DNA of 64,000 bases, taken from assembly GCA_025677815.1 (NCBI GenBank), contig JAIXMP010000009.1, positions 372,001-436,000 on the forward strand. Direction: 5' to 3'. Source of the DNA: Phascolomyces articulosus. Taxonomy: Eukaryota; Mucoromycota; Mucoromycetes; Mucorales; Lichtheimiaceae. The notes under the pieces were generated by a model that saw nothing but the letters and a program-made list of their open reading frames with translations, did not search any database and had not been told where the DNA came from. The position numbers were made by a program, and so were the translations under genes. Positions 1-14,726 of the stretch are shown piece after piece (position 1 is the stretch's first letter; every line of letters begins with the position of its first letter).

Positions 1-927
1 ATCCTCTTCCATATCAAAATGAATATGCTGTTGTTTCCCCATCTGTTTTAAAAAGTTGGCCTTTTTGTTCTTGTTTTGTTTTAATAATCGCGTCGAAGGT
101 TGTTGTTGTTGAGTAATGATATCTTTGGTCTTTTTTTGCTTTCGTGATGATAATTCAGCAGGCGGTTCATGCTGTTCTTTTTCTTGTTCATATTGTTTTT
201 CCAATAATTTTTGTTCTCGTTGTACTTGCTTTCGTCTTTTTTTAAGTTGTTTTCGTCGTTGATTTCTCCTTTGGGTCCGGTTTAACTGGGATAGATCCAC
301 TGTAGTTGTGATAGAAGGTGCAGATGCCGTTTCCTTTTCTTCCTTTTCTTCCTTTTCTTCTTTTTCTTCTTCGTCAGATGATGATGAAAAGTCTTCTCGC
401 TTTCGTTTCTTGCTGTTTTTATTTTTCTTTTCTGCTTTTATATCCTTGGTTTTTTTGGCACGTTTCTTTTCATTACGATTGTCCTTTTTTTTCTTTTGTG
501 TCTTTTCCACTTGAGTTACGACCTGTGTAGATGTTTCTTGTGGTTGTGGCTGTTGTTGGATAGAAATCGTGTTTTTATTTGTCTTGCTACTTGTCACACT
601 GTATATATATATATTCTATGAGTCCTTGTTGAAATTCCCCTCTTCAACTTTTTCTTTTTTTTTTTTCCAAAAAGACAAAAAATATATACAAAACATGGTA
701 CATTACATTAAGAGATCATTTTCCATAATATAGTTGTCAATGTTGAATTTTGGCAAATACTCAAAACCTCCAGCAGAAAGTACAAGGTGGGAACTCTTTT
801 TTGCCAATTCCAATTGCTTATTCAATTCTTTTCGAAGATCGGCCACTGTACTTGATTCATTTTTTTGAAAATAAAACCAACATTTATAAAATGGTAATGG
901 TTCGCGTGTTTCCAAAGCAATACGCAT
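1..927 (-). CDS. Coilin-like protein, 5' part (3' end outside window)
   Basis: Exons 927-707 and 598-1 (running off the left edge) are joined across a 108-bp intron with donor GTAATG and acceptor ATACAG; the phase closes with an Ile codon. The first ~75 residues read MRIALETREPLPFYKCWFYF, then TVADLRKEL, HLVLSAGGFEYLP, and ENDLLIV. This follows the coilin N-terminal self-association domain: short beta start, an aromatic-rich strand, T-V-x-D-L helix, GG-x-x-LP, and ENDLL. After the domain comes a long Lys/Arg/Glu-rich tail with KKRKRED, SSSSDEEE and an Arg/Lys cluster near QRRNQRRKQLKK, as in coilins. Coilin scaffolds Cajal bodies, where snRNPs mature. The start is the ATG at 927-925, placed directly at the domain; a longer ORF upstream to 1047 has no family support. 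The family call rests on pattern, not a search, and a C-terminal Tudor-like domain, if present, would lie off the window. Confidence 0.55.
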
Positions 928-1932
928 GGAGGATCGTATGTATAATATGCGTGATAGAGAATTTTTTCTAGTTATAATAAATTTATTTAGTTCCGCATTT
1001 GAGTGTAGTGGCGGACTGTGGTAGTGCAAGAAGAATGTGTATTTCAATATTGTGGGTAGTTAATGATGAAACGAAAGTTGGAATGATGAATAACTGACTA
1101 TAACTAATTTGTATATAAAAATACGTAACATGCGAAACAAAAAAATTAACAGTGATGCGTAGTAGTAAAAATGGTCAACATGCTGGTTTTTCTTTTCTTT
1201 TTTTTTTTTTTTTTTTTTTTTTTGCTTTTTGGAACTGAACTTTTTGCAGTCGTTGTCGTTTTTAGATCTAGACTTTACATCATTTTTTCTGGAGGTATAT
1301 CCACAAATGACTTTTATGGAATTTCAACAGTCATCTAATAAAATAATAAAGCACATCATAATATAAAGTGTCAAGCTTAACAGAGATAAATATATGTTCA
1401 CACAGATAAATAAAGGGAAAGTACATGTCTTCGGTCTCAATATAATTTTCATACTATAGAGAAGACCATTGAGGAATCATGGAAGGTAGATCTGGTATTT
1501 AGATGTTGATCGGTGACGGTATACGTACCCCATAGGACTGTCCAATACATATACTAACATATAATGAGGGAATAAAATACCTTTTCATTGTTGTCACATT
1601 TGACCCCTGAATACAACAACATACTTTTCATCATCTTTGGACAGTGTAATCCTGCTTCTACAATCTCCTTCTTCTTTTCTACATTTACCAATGCTATACT
1701 CTTTTTATTATTTTATTATTATTATATCTCTGCATTTTTCTCTCCTTTACCTATATTTTTATTTAATAAAACATTCCTATTTAACTATCCTCATGCATTT
1801 TTTTTCGTACCAACAAAAGATCATTACTTTCTGGATTTATTTTTTTTATGGAATCAGAGTCTTTGAATTATAATGTTACCATCACATCACTACTCTATAT
1901 TACTTTTTCGGTTCTTTAACTCTTTTATATAG
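928..1932. other. Intergenic, AT-rich, with long poly-T
   Basis: No convincing gene was seen. It holds a T-run at about 1198-1223 and several T/A-rich stretches that open spurious reading frames. The part from about 1588 may include intron or 5' sequence of the broken gene that follows. Confidence 0.5.
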
Positions 1933-2213
1933 AACTGATCCCGGTACAATACAATTCTTACAAGAAACCATACCGTTTTTCACGATTCGATTCTGGTGCT
2001 TCAACTCTTATTATGGGGAATGCTACAGATGAACAAAGACGATGTTTACTGAATGAAGTTGACAGGGTGGATCCCTTATCAGTTGCCTTGTGACAAAGGA
2101 CTAGCTGTTACTGGTCTATATGGGGTATCAGAGGAACTATTTTATTTGCTATGAGCTTCTGTATTATTACTAGTAAAATTCGCAAAAATGAACGGAAATG
2201 TAAGCAAAAGTAA
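1933..2213 (+). pseudogene. Last exon of a broken small membrane-protein gene
   Basis: After an acceptor-like TTTATATAG at 1924-1932, one frame reads through KKPYRFSRFDSGAST, NATDEQRRCLLNEVDRVDP and SVAL, hits TGA at 2091-2093, and continues in the same frame through CYWSIWGIRGTILFAMSFC and a basic tail KIRKNERKCKQK to TAA at 2211-2213. The piece after the stop looks like a transmembrane segment with a cytoplasmic basic tail. Coherent protein sequence on both sides of a single stop suggests a recently inactivated gene. No upstream exon with a start codon was found. The family is not recognised. Confidence 0.35.
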
Positions 2214-3438
2214 AAGGAAAGAGCTACCTTTGCATTTATTATTTAAAGTCTCCCAATCCACTTTTGATCTTTAACTTAATATTTGGTTACCAAATTAATT
2301 TAGCATACGTGTCAAATACATATCTAAAAATCTAAAGCATTAGAGAAATGTGGGAGTGTACTAATGCTATTGCTAAAATCTTTGCGTTTCCTTCAAACAT
2401 GGAGGCCGATAATCTTTAATATTAACATTATCTGGAGTATTTTGAAAGACAAAGTCTTAGTGGAGTTGGATAAAAATGAAATATACTTCTTGGTGTTTCA
2501 GTTTCAGAAAGGTATTTGTGATTAACCTCCATCAAAAATGTAAAGTGGTTTGTCAGTGTAAATACAACAAATGTTAATATAAAATATCTCCACCAGATCC
2601 GCGAAATTTAAATAAGGATCCTTGAAATTTGAAATTCATATCGAGGTCGAAAATTAAATTAAGATCCACTACAGAATCTATGCGAAAACCTATAATCAAA
2701 TTCATAATACACTCTGCATCGCTTTTTTATTTGTTATTATTGTATTACATTTGTTTGATATATATAATTATTTACTCCCATTGATTGAGGCATAGATCTT
2801 AACATGTGGATTATTGAGGTACATAGTACACTTTGTTTATAAACGAACTGTAGATTTATATAACTATGTTTCATGTAATAGTGCTGCTCTAGAATAGTAA
2901 TATTTTAGTATCTGCTGTTTTTCTCTTACAATGAAGAAAAAAATACATGATGTTTCTATAACATGGTAAATAGTTTGATTTTAATATGCAGTTTGTTATA
3001 ATATTGGAACGATAGATAAACTGGGTGTGTTTATTGAATTGTTAAGTATAATGGTTATTTTTTATTTAGATCCTTGTTGAGTAAATCTCGCTTATTATTG
3101 TAGTAATGTTACTCCCAGAATGAGATAAAGAAAAACAAGATACACTTCTATGGTTATTAGAGCACGTTGATAATTTTAACTTATCCAAATCTCCAGAACA
3201 ATTTGTCTGTGTAGTCCTAGCTTCCTTCATGGGATACAAATTAAGCAAATGTGAAAAGTATAACCTTAACTCTGAAAAATACCTTTATTTTTGTTTATAT
3301 CAGATCCAAGTATTTATCACCATCCATTTAGTACTTCTGGGAACAGTGGCCCTCAAAATAGAAATGAATATTATTCAAAGGTGCTTTTTCCTTATTCATT
3401 TGAAATGGAAGAAGGCTTTCTATCCGTTAAAATCATCA
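2214..3438. other. Intergenic, AT-rich
   Basis: No gene supported. Short open stretches (for example 2398-2520 plus and 3066-3248 minus) lack start context, splice sites or recognisable motifs. The right end is the DNAJC8 promoter. Confidence 0.5.
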
Positions 3439-3474
3439 TTTAATATGATCGACGCCAGGCACTTTAACGCCGCC
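3439..3474 (+). promoter_or_regulatory. 36-bp promoter element, copy 1 (DNAJC8)
   Basis: This stretch matches 53537-53572 at 32 of 36 positions, with the core CAGGCACTTTAAC identical. The four differences are all transitions. It lies 117 bp before the DNAJC8 start codon, in the same orientation as the gene, and is followed by GCCAATGG, a CCAAT-like sequence. A shared regulatory site is inferred; a short dispersed repeat is the alternative. Confidence 0.45.
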
Positions 3475-3591
3475 AATGGCGGAGCGAGATTAAAGAAAGC
3501 CATTGGAGAATGGCAGGATCCAAGAATAGCAAGCTTTTCACTGCTCCCACTTTTTTCTCTCCCCTCCCACCTTACTTCCAATTAATCCATA

Positions 3592-4464
3592 ATGGCCGAT
3601 CAAGATCTTGAACGATACTTTTCACAATCAGAAAAACAATTAGAAATCGAGCGCGTATTAAAATGTTTTAAACTGGATCCATTTTCTGTTTTGGAACTTC
3701 CTTATGGGAAACCCGAAGCCAAACAAATCAAGATGCAATACCGAAAAAAAAGTTTAATGATTCATCCAGATAAAGTCAAACATGATCGAGCCCAAGAAGC
3801 ATTTGCCATGTTGAAGAAGGCAGAATCCGAACTGAATGATGAAACACGCGTTAAATTCTTAATGTCGGTTATTGAAGAAGCCAAAGTGGAAGCGTTAAGA
3901 TTACATGGGTTTAAAGTAAAAACACAAGTGGTGGCAACGACAACGGATACGATGAAACAACAAGAAGATCAGGAACAAGAACAAAAGGAAGAAGAAAAGG
4001 AGGATGGAGAGGAAGAGGGCTCGTCAACTACACATAAACGAAAGAAAACGGTCATCGAATCAGCTACCGTAGTGGATGCAGATCAATATCCATTTTTAAA
4101 AACACCTAATGGTCAAGAAGCTGTTAGAGCCAAAGTCAAGGAAATTTTAATTGAAATGGAATTACGAAGAAGACGTCAATTGAAAAAGGAAATGGAAGCA
4201 GAAGGTAATTAAAAAGATGACTATTTTTTTTCTATGGTTAATTAGATGTATGTTCATATGTATATAATAAGGGTTATTCTAAAATAGAAATTTAATATAG
4301 GCGCTGAGGCACGTAAAGCAGAAGAACAAGCAGAGACACGAAAACGACAGCGAGAAGAACAAAAACAGTGGGAAGCAACAAGAGATCAACGAGTGAATAG
4401 TTGGAGGGATTTTCAAAAGAAAGGGGGTCGAAAGGTGAAAAAAGTGAAAAAATCAGGATTATAA
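3592..4464 (+). CDS. DNAJC8: DnaJ homologue subfamily C member 8 (DNAJC8-like)
   Basis: Exons 3592-4204 and 4301-4464 are joined in phase to give 258 aa. The J domain is at about residues 25-90: DPFSVLELPYG, YRKKSLMIHPDK with the diagnostic HPD, then a KHDRAQEAFAMLKKAESEL helix. A Gln/Glu-rich spacer with KRKK follows, then a long charged helix. The second exon ends with TRDQRVNSWRDFQKK and a basic tail, the pattern that marks DNAJC8 rather than a general chaperone. DNAJC8 and fission-yeast Spf31 associate with the spliceosome through SR-protein kinases and splicing factors; a nuclear role is inferred. Length agrees with the family (about 250 aa). The promoter carries the 36-bp element shared with HBS1. 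Confidence 0.87.
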
Positions 4465-7400
4465 AGTAATAGTAATAGTCATTATTGTATCTTACTGTTT
4501 ATTCACATCATCATTCTATCTACATATACCCCATCCCTTTCGTTTATATGTTTATCCATCATCATCATCTATCCATCTTCTCATTCTTCTCATTTTTATT
4601 ATATTATTGTGAATACAAAACATATCTTTAAGTTAATTAAAAACATGTCCTCCAACTTGAATATCCTGTGGATACGCATTAGGTCACTTTAAAACGGACA
4701 TCTACTATGATAATATGATACTTCCCTCATTTTAAGTAAAATATAACTTTATTCAATCTATTGAGAATCATTCCCAATTTTTTTTGTAGTACTATCAATA
4801 ACATATATAACTTACTGTTTTTGTTTTACAAAATGGCCAAAGAAGAAGGAAAAAAGAAAGGAAATTCTTCATTTGTAAATTATTTTACCTATCATATATG
4901 TGATCGACTGTCATCATCACCACAAACTGTAGATTTTTATCAAGGATTATAGTTCAATATGTGAATATGATATGATACAAATAATATATAATCTGTTAAG
5001 TTATTAAATAGTATTATGACTTTTCTTTCATGCACTGCTTTGGAGTTACATCAACGCTAAACTTCGAGCAAAACCATCACTCAGCTTCAATCACCACGAA
5101 TTCTTTTTACCCCTCCTACTTCTTTCTCTTGCTTATTATATATATATATATATATTGCCTTCTTACATTTATCCTCTTTTCTTGTATGTGCATATTCCAA
5201 AGATAAAAATAATATTAGTTAGTCAACTTATTCAAATACTTGTTACTTTTTATATACATATTTTTGAGATGGCATTATTGTTTTCTTACCTTTTAATTTC
5301 TATATGGCAGGTGCAAAAAACATCATCCTTTTAAATAAATAACCATATCATACCAACATAGATATCACAAAATGGTGTTGGACAACTTATTGTATTCATT
5401 ATCAATTACCAAAGCATTGGCAGTATGTTCTGTAGAACAAAATAATATTAAACCCAACACTTCGATAAAAAAAACAATGCGCAAGATATTATATTAAGTA
5501 GATAAAGGGCAAATACAGAGAATCATATATATTGTAGTGACAGAAAGTTGAATGTTTAAAGTACAGTATTATCATATTAGAATACACGGATATATCATGA
5601 GTATCTGCGTCGTCTTTTTTATGCTAATTTATTTTATTGACATGAGGATTAATTACAAATGGTAATATATACAATAGTTATTTAATATATAGAATATGAT
5701 ATGCTTTGGAATTCAATTATTATTACTATTATTATTTGTGCATTGGTTACATGGAATCAGTTTCTAATATATCTGATTCATTCAGCAACACAAAAAGATA
5801 AACCGCGTAACGCACAAAAAGGCTGCATTAAAATGACCCGCAATCGAAATGCCGTAACACACTTTCCTACAATAGTTCCAATGGTATTAGCCGACCTACC
5901 TTTTATCCATACTAGAACTCGTCTCTTACAACTCAAACTCAAATTTGTCAGTAGATTTCAAAATTTACCCACCACCACCTTGACACGATCCATCGAACTA
6001 TCCAAATAAATTCTTTATAAGCAGTATTTATTTTGTTTGATGAAGAAGGAAGATTGATGCAGCCAAAGAAGAAGAGATAACAAGAGTAAATCCGAGAATA
6101 AGTAGCGTGATGGACTTGATAAAATGTATGATAAATAATAAGCGTAAAAGTAGCAGAAGTTGATGAAAAGAAAAACCAACAACTGGCAATTATTATTTAT
6201 ATATTTTCGAATAGCACCAATGTTTTTTTACGCATGTTCGCACTCTCAGGAACCAGTACGTACGCATCACTGCAGCAAACAAGAGCTTTTCAATTCGTAT
6301 TATTATACCATATGTGGCGTAATAATTTAAAAATACTCTTTTAGTTGCTATAATTGTAGCTTTTTCATTTTTAATAATAAAAATAATATCATTGCTTCAC
6401 ACAAAAGTACTGTGTTCTAGTTATTACTTTCTAGGTTCTTGTCATTATAACAACACATAATTTTATATTATACCAATATCATAAATAACATTGTGCTAGT
6501 GTGTACCGATACGAAGGTATACCATCAACTAGGATTGGTGATCAACAAAGCACATTCGCGGATATCAATGGTATACCACAGCAAGAACGACCTGTAGCAG
6601 TAAATATAGGTATAGGAAGCATCGATATTCTAGGTAGAAATGTAGAGCATTTATATTATTATAGACGATGTAAGATTTGCCCCTTATATTTCAACGCGCA
6701 TAAGAGAGATTTGTAATCCAAGATCCCCTCATTATCCTCATTTGTTTGAGTTGGTTTTTCATTGACAGTATCAGTTACTATGTGCAGTTTGCTTTTCTAT
6801 TAGATAGCATAACTGAGTATTATTTACAGTCTCCCTCAATGTCTTGTCCATATAATTGGAGATATCAAATAAGGCGTATCTAAGATATGATATCAAAAGG
6901 GTTTAATTCTATCCAATTGTATATAATCATTCAACCTTATTTTTGAATTTCATGATTGTTCAAGATTCATCATCTACGGATAATATCTCATCGCGTTACA
7001 TAAGGCTTTCATTGTCTTTTAGTACACTCCATTAAAGTTTATTTGTAATAAATACTATATCCAATATGGGGAGTTGTTCCCAAATGAAATGTTCAATATT
7101 CTCGTCAACAATGAAACATAATATTATCTCTACTCTTAATATTATATGAATTTATCCTCTTCCTGTTGGTTACCAAAAAATACATTCTGTTGCTATGATC
7201 CCCACTACTATACATCGGAATAAAAGAGATACCTGAATTAAATTATATAGACATGTTTACAATGCATTTTTATTTCCTTCTTTCTTGGAGAGAAAGTTTG
7301 TTGGTTTTTTTTTTTTTTTTCAGAAAAAAAAGTTCTATACATAAGGAAAAATGATATGGGGATGGATAATCGAAAAAGGTGTAAGAATCTTTTTGAAGGG

Positions 7401-7504
7401 AAGGAGGTTATGTGAATAAGTGAGTTTGTGCGTAGAGTTCGTTAGTGTAATGGTCGTTAATGAAGAAGAAATAAAGTGTTGTTTAAGGTACTTGTTTAAA
7501 AAAT
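4465..7504. other. 3-kb intergenic region, no firm gene
   Basis: AT-rich with a TA repeat near 5137-5155 and a T-run at about 7306-7321. Two open stretches were considered and are too weak to call genes: 5701-6009 plus (102 aa, hydrophobic N terminus then a basic tail) and 6501-6716 plus (71 aa). The right end is the 3' flank of IDH2. Confidence 0.45.
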
Positions 7505-9548
<2,044 letters not shown>

Positions 9549-10561
9549 GACTTTATGACAAGGGTTGACCTTTTTAAAAAACAGAAAAAAGTTAGGAAGC
9601 GACGGGAAGAAGTTGAAAATCTTTTTTCTCGTGAAAATGAAAAGGTCCCTCCCGGTTTTGTCGGGACGCGCGTCTTAAACTTTTAGCCACTAAGAAACCA
9701 GTCCTTTTATCCTTCTCTCTCGTTTTAACATGTTGTACACCATTCCATTTCGTCTGTACATAATAATCATCATTTATTTATATATATTATCATTTTATTG
9801 AATGCTTGTGGATATATCTATTCCACATGGATCCCAAGTATATGGAGATATAATTTTGGAACATGGTTATTTAAAACAGGTGAAACCGATCTCATTGTTT
9901 GTGTTTTTTCCAGAAACCCTTATTATTATAACAATATGTTTTGGAGAGAACCAAATGGATAAACTCAAATAAAGATTACCAAATATAGTAATCATCGTCA
10001 CAATCTATTTATCTGGTTGGCTGTGGGAAGTAATATGTAGAAAAAAGAAGACAATAACCATAAACAAAATCAATGCATTTAAAAGTGGGAAAAAAACATC
10101 AATGCAAATCGTTCGTCCCATCCAACTAAAAGAGACATAGATTACATTGATATGTTTAAGCATCGGATCTATCCGCCGTGTATAAACGTAAAGGATATTC
10201 ATGGATCTCGGGAAATCAGGGAAAGCATAAAATAAATTCAATCCATCATCGGATCAGTTTAAACGCTTATCCCATCTTCTTTACCCCGCAAAAAAAAGTT
10301 TAAAAAGAAGGAGGGGAAAGGTTCGTTACTGACAATCCGCTTTGATCCGTTTATTTTGTATATATATATAAATACCTTACCCCCCCACCTCCACACACAT
10401 AATCTTGACATCGTTTGTACCTTTTATCATATATTTACCACGGGGAATCGACCGTATCGTCATATCAACAAAATGTTACCATGGAATCAATGATGGATTA
10501 TTTTTTACTTGATAAAAAGAACAACAACAATCAACTATTACCACATACGTTCGATAAAGTT

Positions 10562-10598
<37 letters not shown>

Positions 10599-10993
10599 GA
10601 TGTAATGCCATAGAAAAAAGAATATGAAAAATGTGGAGCATGGATCAACTACGTAATACGGCTCATCGTAAGAACAGCATAATACATAAACCCCGGATCA
10701 TGCCGATATCAGGAAAAAAGTCTTTTTTTTCTCCCCGCACCTTTGGGATGTTTCTCGATACGGACGGGACCGGTGTTTCGACCGAATGATGATATACAAT
10801 GACGACAATAATGCAGCTTCGTGATGATAATTATATTATAATTATAGTAGATCACAAAAAACAAGGACTTTTTTATTTTTATACAAAAGAAGGGAAGAAG
10901 CGGTATTATAATATATAAGGGGAAGAGAGAGAGAGAAACTTTAATCATTTTTTATACTTTTCTCTTTTACTTTATAGATGGGAGTGGGTTTTC
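9549..10993. other. Intergenic between IDH2 and LYS9 with a TC microsatellite
   Basis: This holds the IDH2 promoter on the left and the LYS9 3' flank on the right. A pure TC repeat runs at about 10565-10595. Short open frames overlap the repeat or low-complexity DNA and show no domain or splice structure. Confidence 0.5.
10565..10595. repeat. (TC)n microsatellite
   Basis: An uninterrupted TC dinucleotide tract of about 31 bp, read directly. It generates an artefactual Ser-Leu repeat in one frame. Confidence 0.9.
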
Positions 10994-13065
10994 TTACAAG
11001 ATTCTATCAACAATCTTAATGTTTTCCTTCTCAAGCAATTCAATGATAGGATCATTGATTTCAGGAGTCATGGGAGCAAGAACACCAGTTTGAGTCAACT
11101 TGCCATCCAAAATCAATTGAGTGGCAATACCACAAGGAACACCCACAGTCTTGGCCATAGCAGAATAACCACCAGGAACACCATATTCAATCATGGTAGA
11201 AGTACGAGTTTGTTTAGTACCATCCTTCAATTCAACTTCGAAACGATGTTGCAAGAAACACATGTCACGTTCTCCTTCTTCATATTGCATTTTTTCTTCC
11301 AAAGTGGCACAGAAGGTATCCAACAAGTTACCACGGCGGGTCACCTTGATATCAGAGAAGAAGCCTAACCAACGGAAACCATCCAAAATGTGATCCAAAC
11401 GGGGTTCGTTGGCAATACCAGCCTTTTCAATAATAGCAGCCTTCAATGTGTCGGCATCGTTGGAGGAAGCACCCACCACTTGTTGAATGACTTGGCTCCA
11501 GCTAATATCGTTAGCATCAGCAGCCAAATGAGCAATAGGTTCTTCACTCAAGAAACCAAGAGTGACAAGAGCCTTAGCGAGTTGTGGGAAACCATCATAA
11601 CGGATGGAACCCCGAATAATGGTTTCAGCCTCTGGGATATGATAACGCTTGTCATAAGGAGTGGAATCGCGGTTACCATAACCAACGAAAGAATAACCAG
11701 GATAACCAGTGTTAAGAACACGGACAGATTCCATAAGTTCAGGACCCGACACTTCGACAACCTAGTTTTTTTTTATATTTCAGATATTACTCAGCTATAA
11801 TAATTTCTCTCTTATCCCCTTCTTTTTCCTTACCTTGCCCTTTTCGAGGTATCTGGCAGTGTTCTTCAAAGCCAAAAGGACACCACGAGCAGACCAAGAG
11901 AACTTGTAACCGAATGGATTATCAGAGTTTTCAGGAGCAGGAAGACCACCACAGAAAGAGATGAATTCCTTGATCTATTATTATAAATAGGTGTAAGTAT
12001 TATATTTCATCACAGATTCGGATAATAATATTCTTAAAAATAAATATTTTACCTTGCCACCCTCCTTGTGAACTTCATCAATGGTACGGACAGCGTACAA
12101 ATGGTCGATACCAGGATCCAAACCAATTTCGTTCATGACAGTGATGCCTGCATCCTTGGCACTATAAATATATATATATTTCATATATTTCAAAAATATA
12201 AAATACCCCGCGTTTATTCAAAAGTCAGCTTCTGCATTATTGTTGTTGTTTGCACCAATCCTCCATTACTTTTATAGAAATCATCATCATCATCATCAAC
12301 ACTTACGCTTGATCGTATTCCATCATAGCAGGGGAGACATAAGAAGTTGTGACAACGTTCTTCTTGTGCTTAACAGCAGCAGCAATGACCTTAGCGTGGT
12401 AGATATAGGGAATCAAACTTGACAATTTTTATATCCGAAACAATAGTTTAGCAACAATAATAAAAAGACTATTACTTTGACATATAATACGTGACAACAC
12501 ATATATTTCACCCACTTGATTCTAACCTAATCATCTTCATTTTTCCTCTCCCTCTTCTCTCACTATCAATATATATATATATATATATATATTTACCTGA
12601 TAGCAATATCGTGTTGAGCAACCAAGTCTTCAATAGCTTGAGCATTGCTAATATCAACAGCAACAGCGGTGGTGTTGTTAGGGAATTTGGCTTTAAGAGC
12701 TTCAGCGTTGGCCAAAGTTCTGCTGGCTATATATGTATATATATTTACAAAAATGAATGGGCCATTCATCCACCTATCTATCCACCATTTATAACATCCC
12801 TCTCACAATCAACACCACTACATACCAATGGTCAACTTGTTTTCAGGACGACGAAGGACGTATTCGACAAAAGGAGCGGCAACGAAACCGGAACCGAGCA
12901 AAAGGATCTTCCTATTGACAGTTCATAATGCGCGTGTTATGTAAGTAAGAACGTATTTTTAAAGCTATTTCACTGGATCCATTTCATCTCTAAAACTATA
13001 GAGGCTTCTTTTTGGATACTATCTAATTCATAAGGATTCGAAAGGGATATTTACTTTTCAGACAT
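10994..13065 (-). CDS. LYS9: Saccharopine reductase (saccharopine dehydrogenase, L-glutamate-forming)
   Basis: Seven exons: 13065-13055, 12911-12826, 12726-12597, 12417-12307, 12161-12053, 11974-11834 and 11761-10994. All phases close to give 451 aa, close to yeast Lys9 (446 aa). It joins aminoadipate semialdehyde and glutamate to form saccharopine with NADPH, the penultimate step of fungal lysine synthesis, in the cytosol. Visible features are the Rossmann start [108 protein letters not shown] and the C-terminal [20 protein letters not shown]. The first coding exon is only 11 nt (MSEK split by an intron). It lies head-to-tail with IDH2 1.4 kb away. Confidence 0.96.
12569..12592. repeat. (AT)n tract inside LYS9 intron 3
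   Basis: An AT dinucleotide run directly downstream, in gene direction, of the donor after LYS9 exon 3. It sits wholly in the intron. Confidence 0.85.
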
Positions 13066-14726
13066 GGTTTGGCTTGTGTAATATAGAAAAGGGTGAAGAA
13101 GAAAAAAAAAGAAAAAAAAAAGATGACAGGAAAAACGCGATTATCATCAAAATGAGTAGAAGGCAGTCAAACGAAATCGGAGATCGCATTTCCCCACTTG
13201 GAAGCTATCAAAGATCGAGCCATGTCATTGGATAAGATCAATAATCCCTTCGGAAGAAATTTTACTCTGATTGTGTTATAACCCATTTTAAGGTTTGCAT
13301 TTTTCAATTTGTCGTCTTTCATGATGATCGTGTGAGTACTAGTGTAGGATTATTATTTGGAAAATGGGAATGGGTGTGAATAATATATATCTTACATAAG
13401 AAGAGATATAGTTTCTACTTTAAATCATACCCATTAATATAGTAACAACTTATTACTATCCTATCGTAAAAAGTGTTTGCAATGAAATTCGTTTGTTCCG
13501 TAATAACGAAATTATAGAGTATTGGAGCTTAAAAGCTGGTATAATTTAAGATCACGGATTACTTTTTATTTTTCACTATATACTCCTCATAGTTTAGCAT
13601 GATGAAATGGGGGAAAATACTGAACAGTAATGTGTAAGTAAGATCCATGATGCAGAATGAAGAGGTACTATTATCATTACTATTATTACTATGAGATACT
13701 AGATAAATCAAAAGTTCATAATTCAATCGCCCTAAAAATTAAACAGAGGAGTATATTAGTAAGATTATTTCATAGCTCCATGGAAATAGAATAAGACAAA
13801 TATTATTTATTATAACACATATAACAACCTACTAATAATTGTATAGCACAATTGGTCATTATGACACAAGAAGTAAATGGAACATGTTGTCTATTTTAGC
13901 TTCTGTGGTTATAAATGCGCTTATTAATGTCAAAATTTTACGGTATAAAGATTTCATATAATTCCATGAATATTGATACTTTATTAAAAATACACATTCT
14001 CTACTAGCGGCGCAGCACTTGTATTTATTTTTTGTTCAATATCATAAAGATTCAAGTAATTTTTCTGTCAATGGTAATCAACAAATATACATATCGGATG
14101 ATATATATAAGTATCCACTTGATTCATATAACGACCTATATATATAGAATACTTTTTGTGTATTTTATTCGCCTATTTTATTAGGATATGATTAATTCAC
14201 CAAGCCATAATACCAAGTTAACAAATTTTTTGAACATTCTTCAGCTTTTGTGAAGAGCCTTCTCACAACATAATATATCAAGTCATGTTGAGTCTAATTA
14301 AAAGATCTAGAATTAGGGAATGCGTACTTTTATTAACTACACGTGTATTCATGATGGTTCATGGAAGATGAGTTGTCAGTATGTTGTTCTATATAACAAT
14401 AGAATACACGAAAGAAAATAAGCTCTGGTTTATTTTATATAGGTGCTTGTCTACTATTCGTTGAAAAATATTATTAAGTGTCGATTTATATACTGTACAT
14501 AGGCAGCATTTGATCATATTTATAAAAAAAAAAGGGAAAGAAAAATATATCCATTGCTAGTTTTCCATCCAAATTCCTTAAATAAAAACTACAAGATAAT
14601 TAAATGACTACTTTGATATTAGTTTATTTTTGTCTTTGAATGTTTCATTCTACATTGATAGGTATACCAAAATGATAAAACTATCAATAGTAAGAATATA
14701 AATCAAGAAGATACGAAAAATGTATC
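13066..14726. other. Intergenic, LYS9 promoter and AT-rich DNA
   Basis: A T-rich stretch upstream of LYS9 (on its strand) at 13090-13125 is probably part of its promoter. Nothing else coding was found. No known lysine-regulator site was recognised. Confidence 0.5.

Noticed and set aside
308..530. Plus-strand frames with Ser/Phe runs
   Set aside because: They are antisense to the Lys/Glu-rich tail of the coilin-like gene, which has a coherent protein and intron.
4761..4952. 63-codon plus-strand frame
   Set aside because: AT-rich, no splice or family support; likely chance.
5701..6009. 102-codon frame with a hydrophobic start and basic tail
   Set aside because: It could be a small membrane protein, but there are no conserved motifs and no promoter-like stretch; too weak to call.
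6501..6716. 71-codon frame with GIP repeats
   Set aside because: No conventional ATG start and no recognisable domain.
11090..11800. Plus-strand frames opposite LYS9
   Set aside because: Antisense shadows of the LYS9 last exon.
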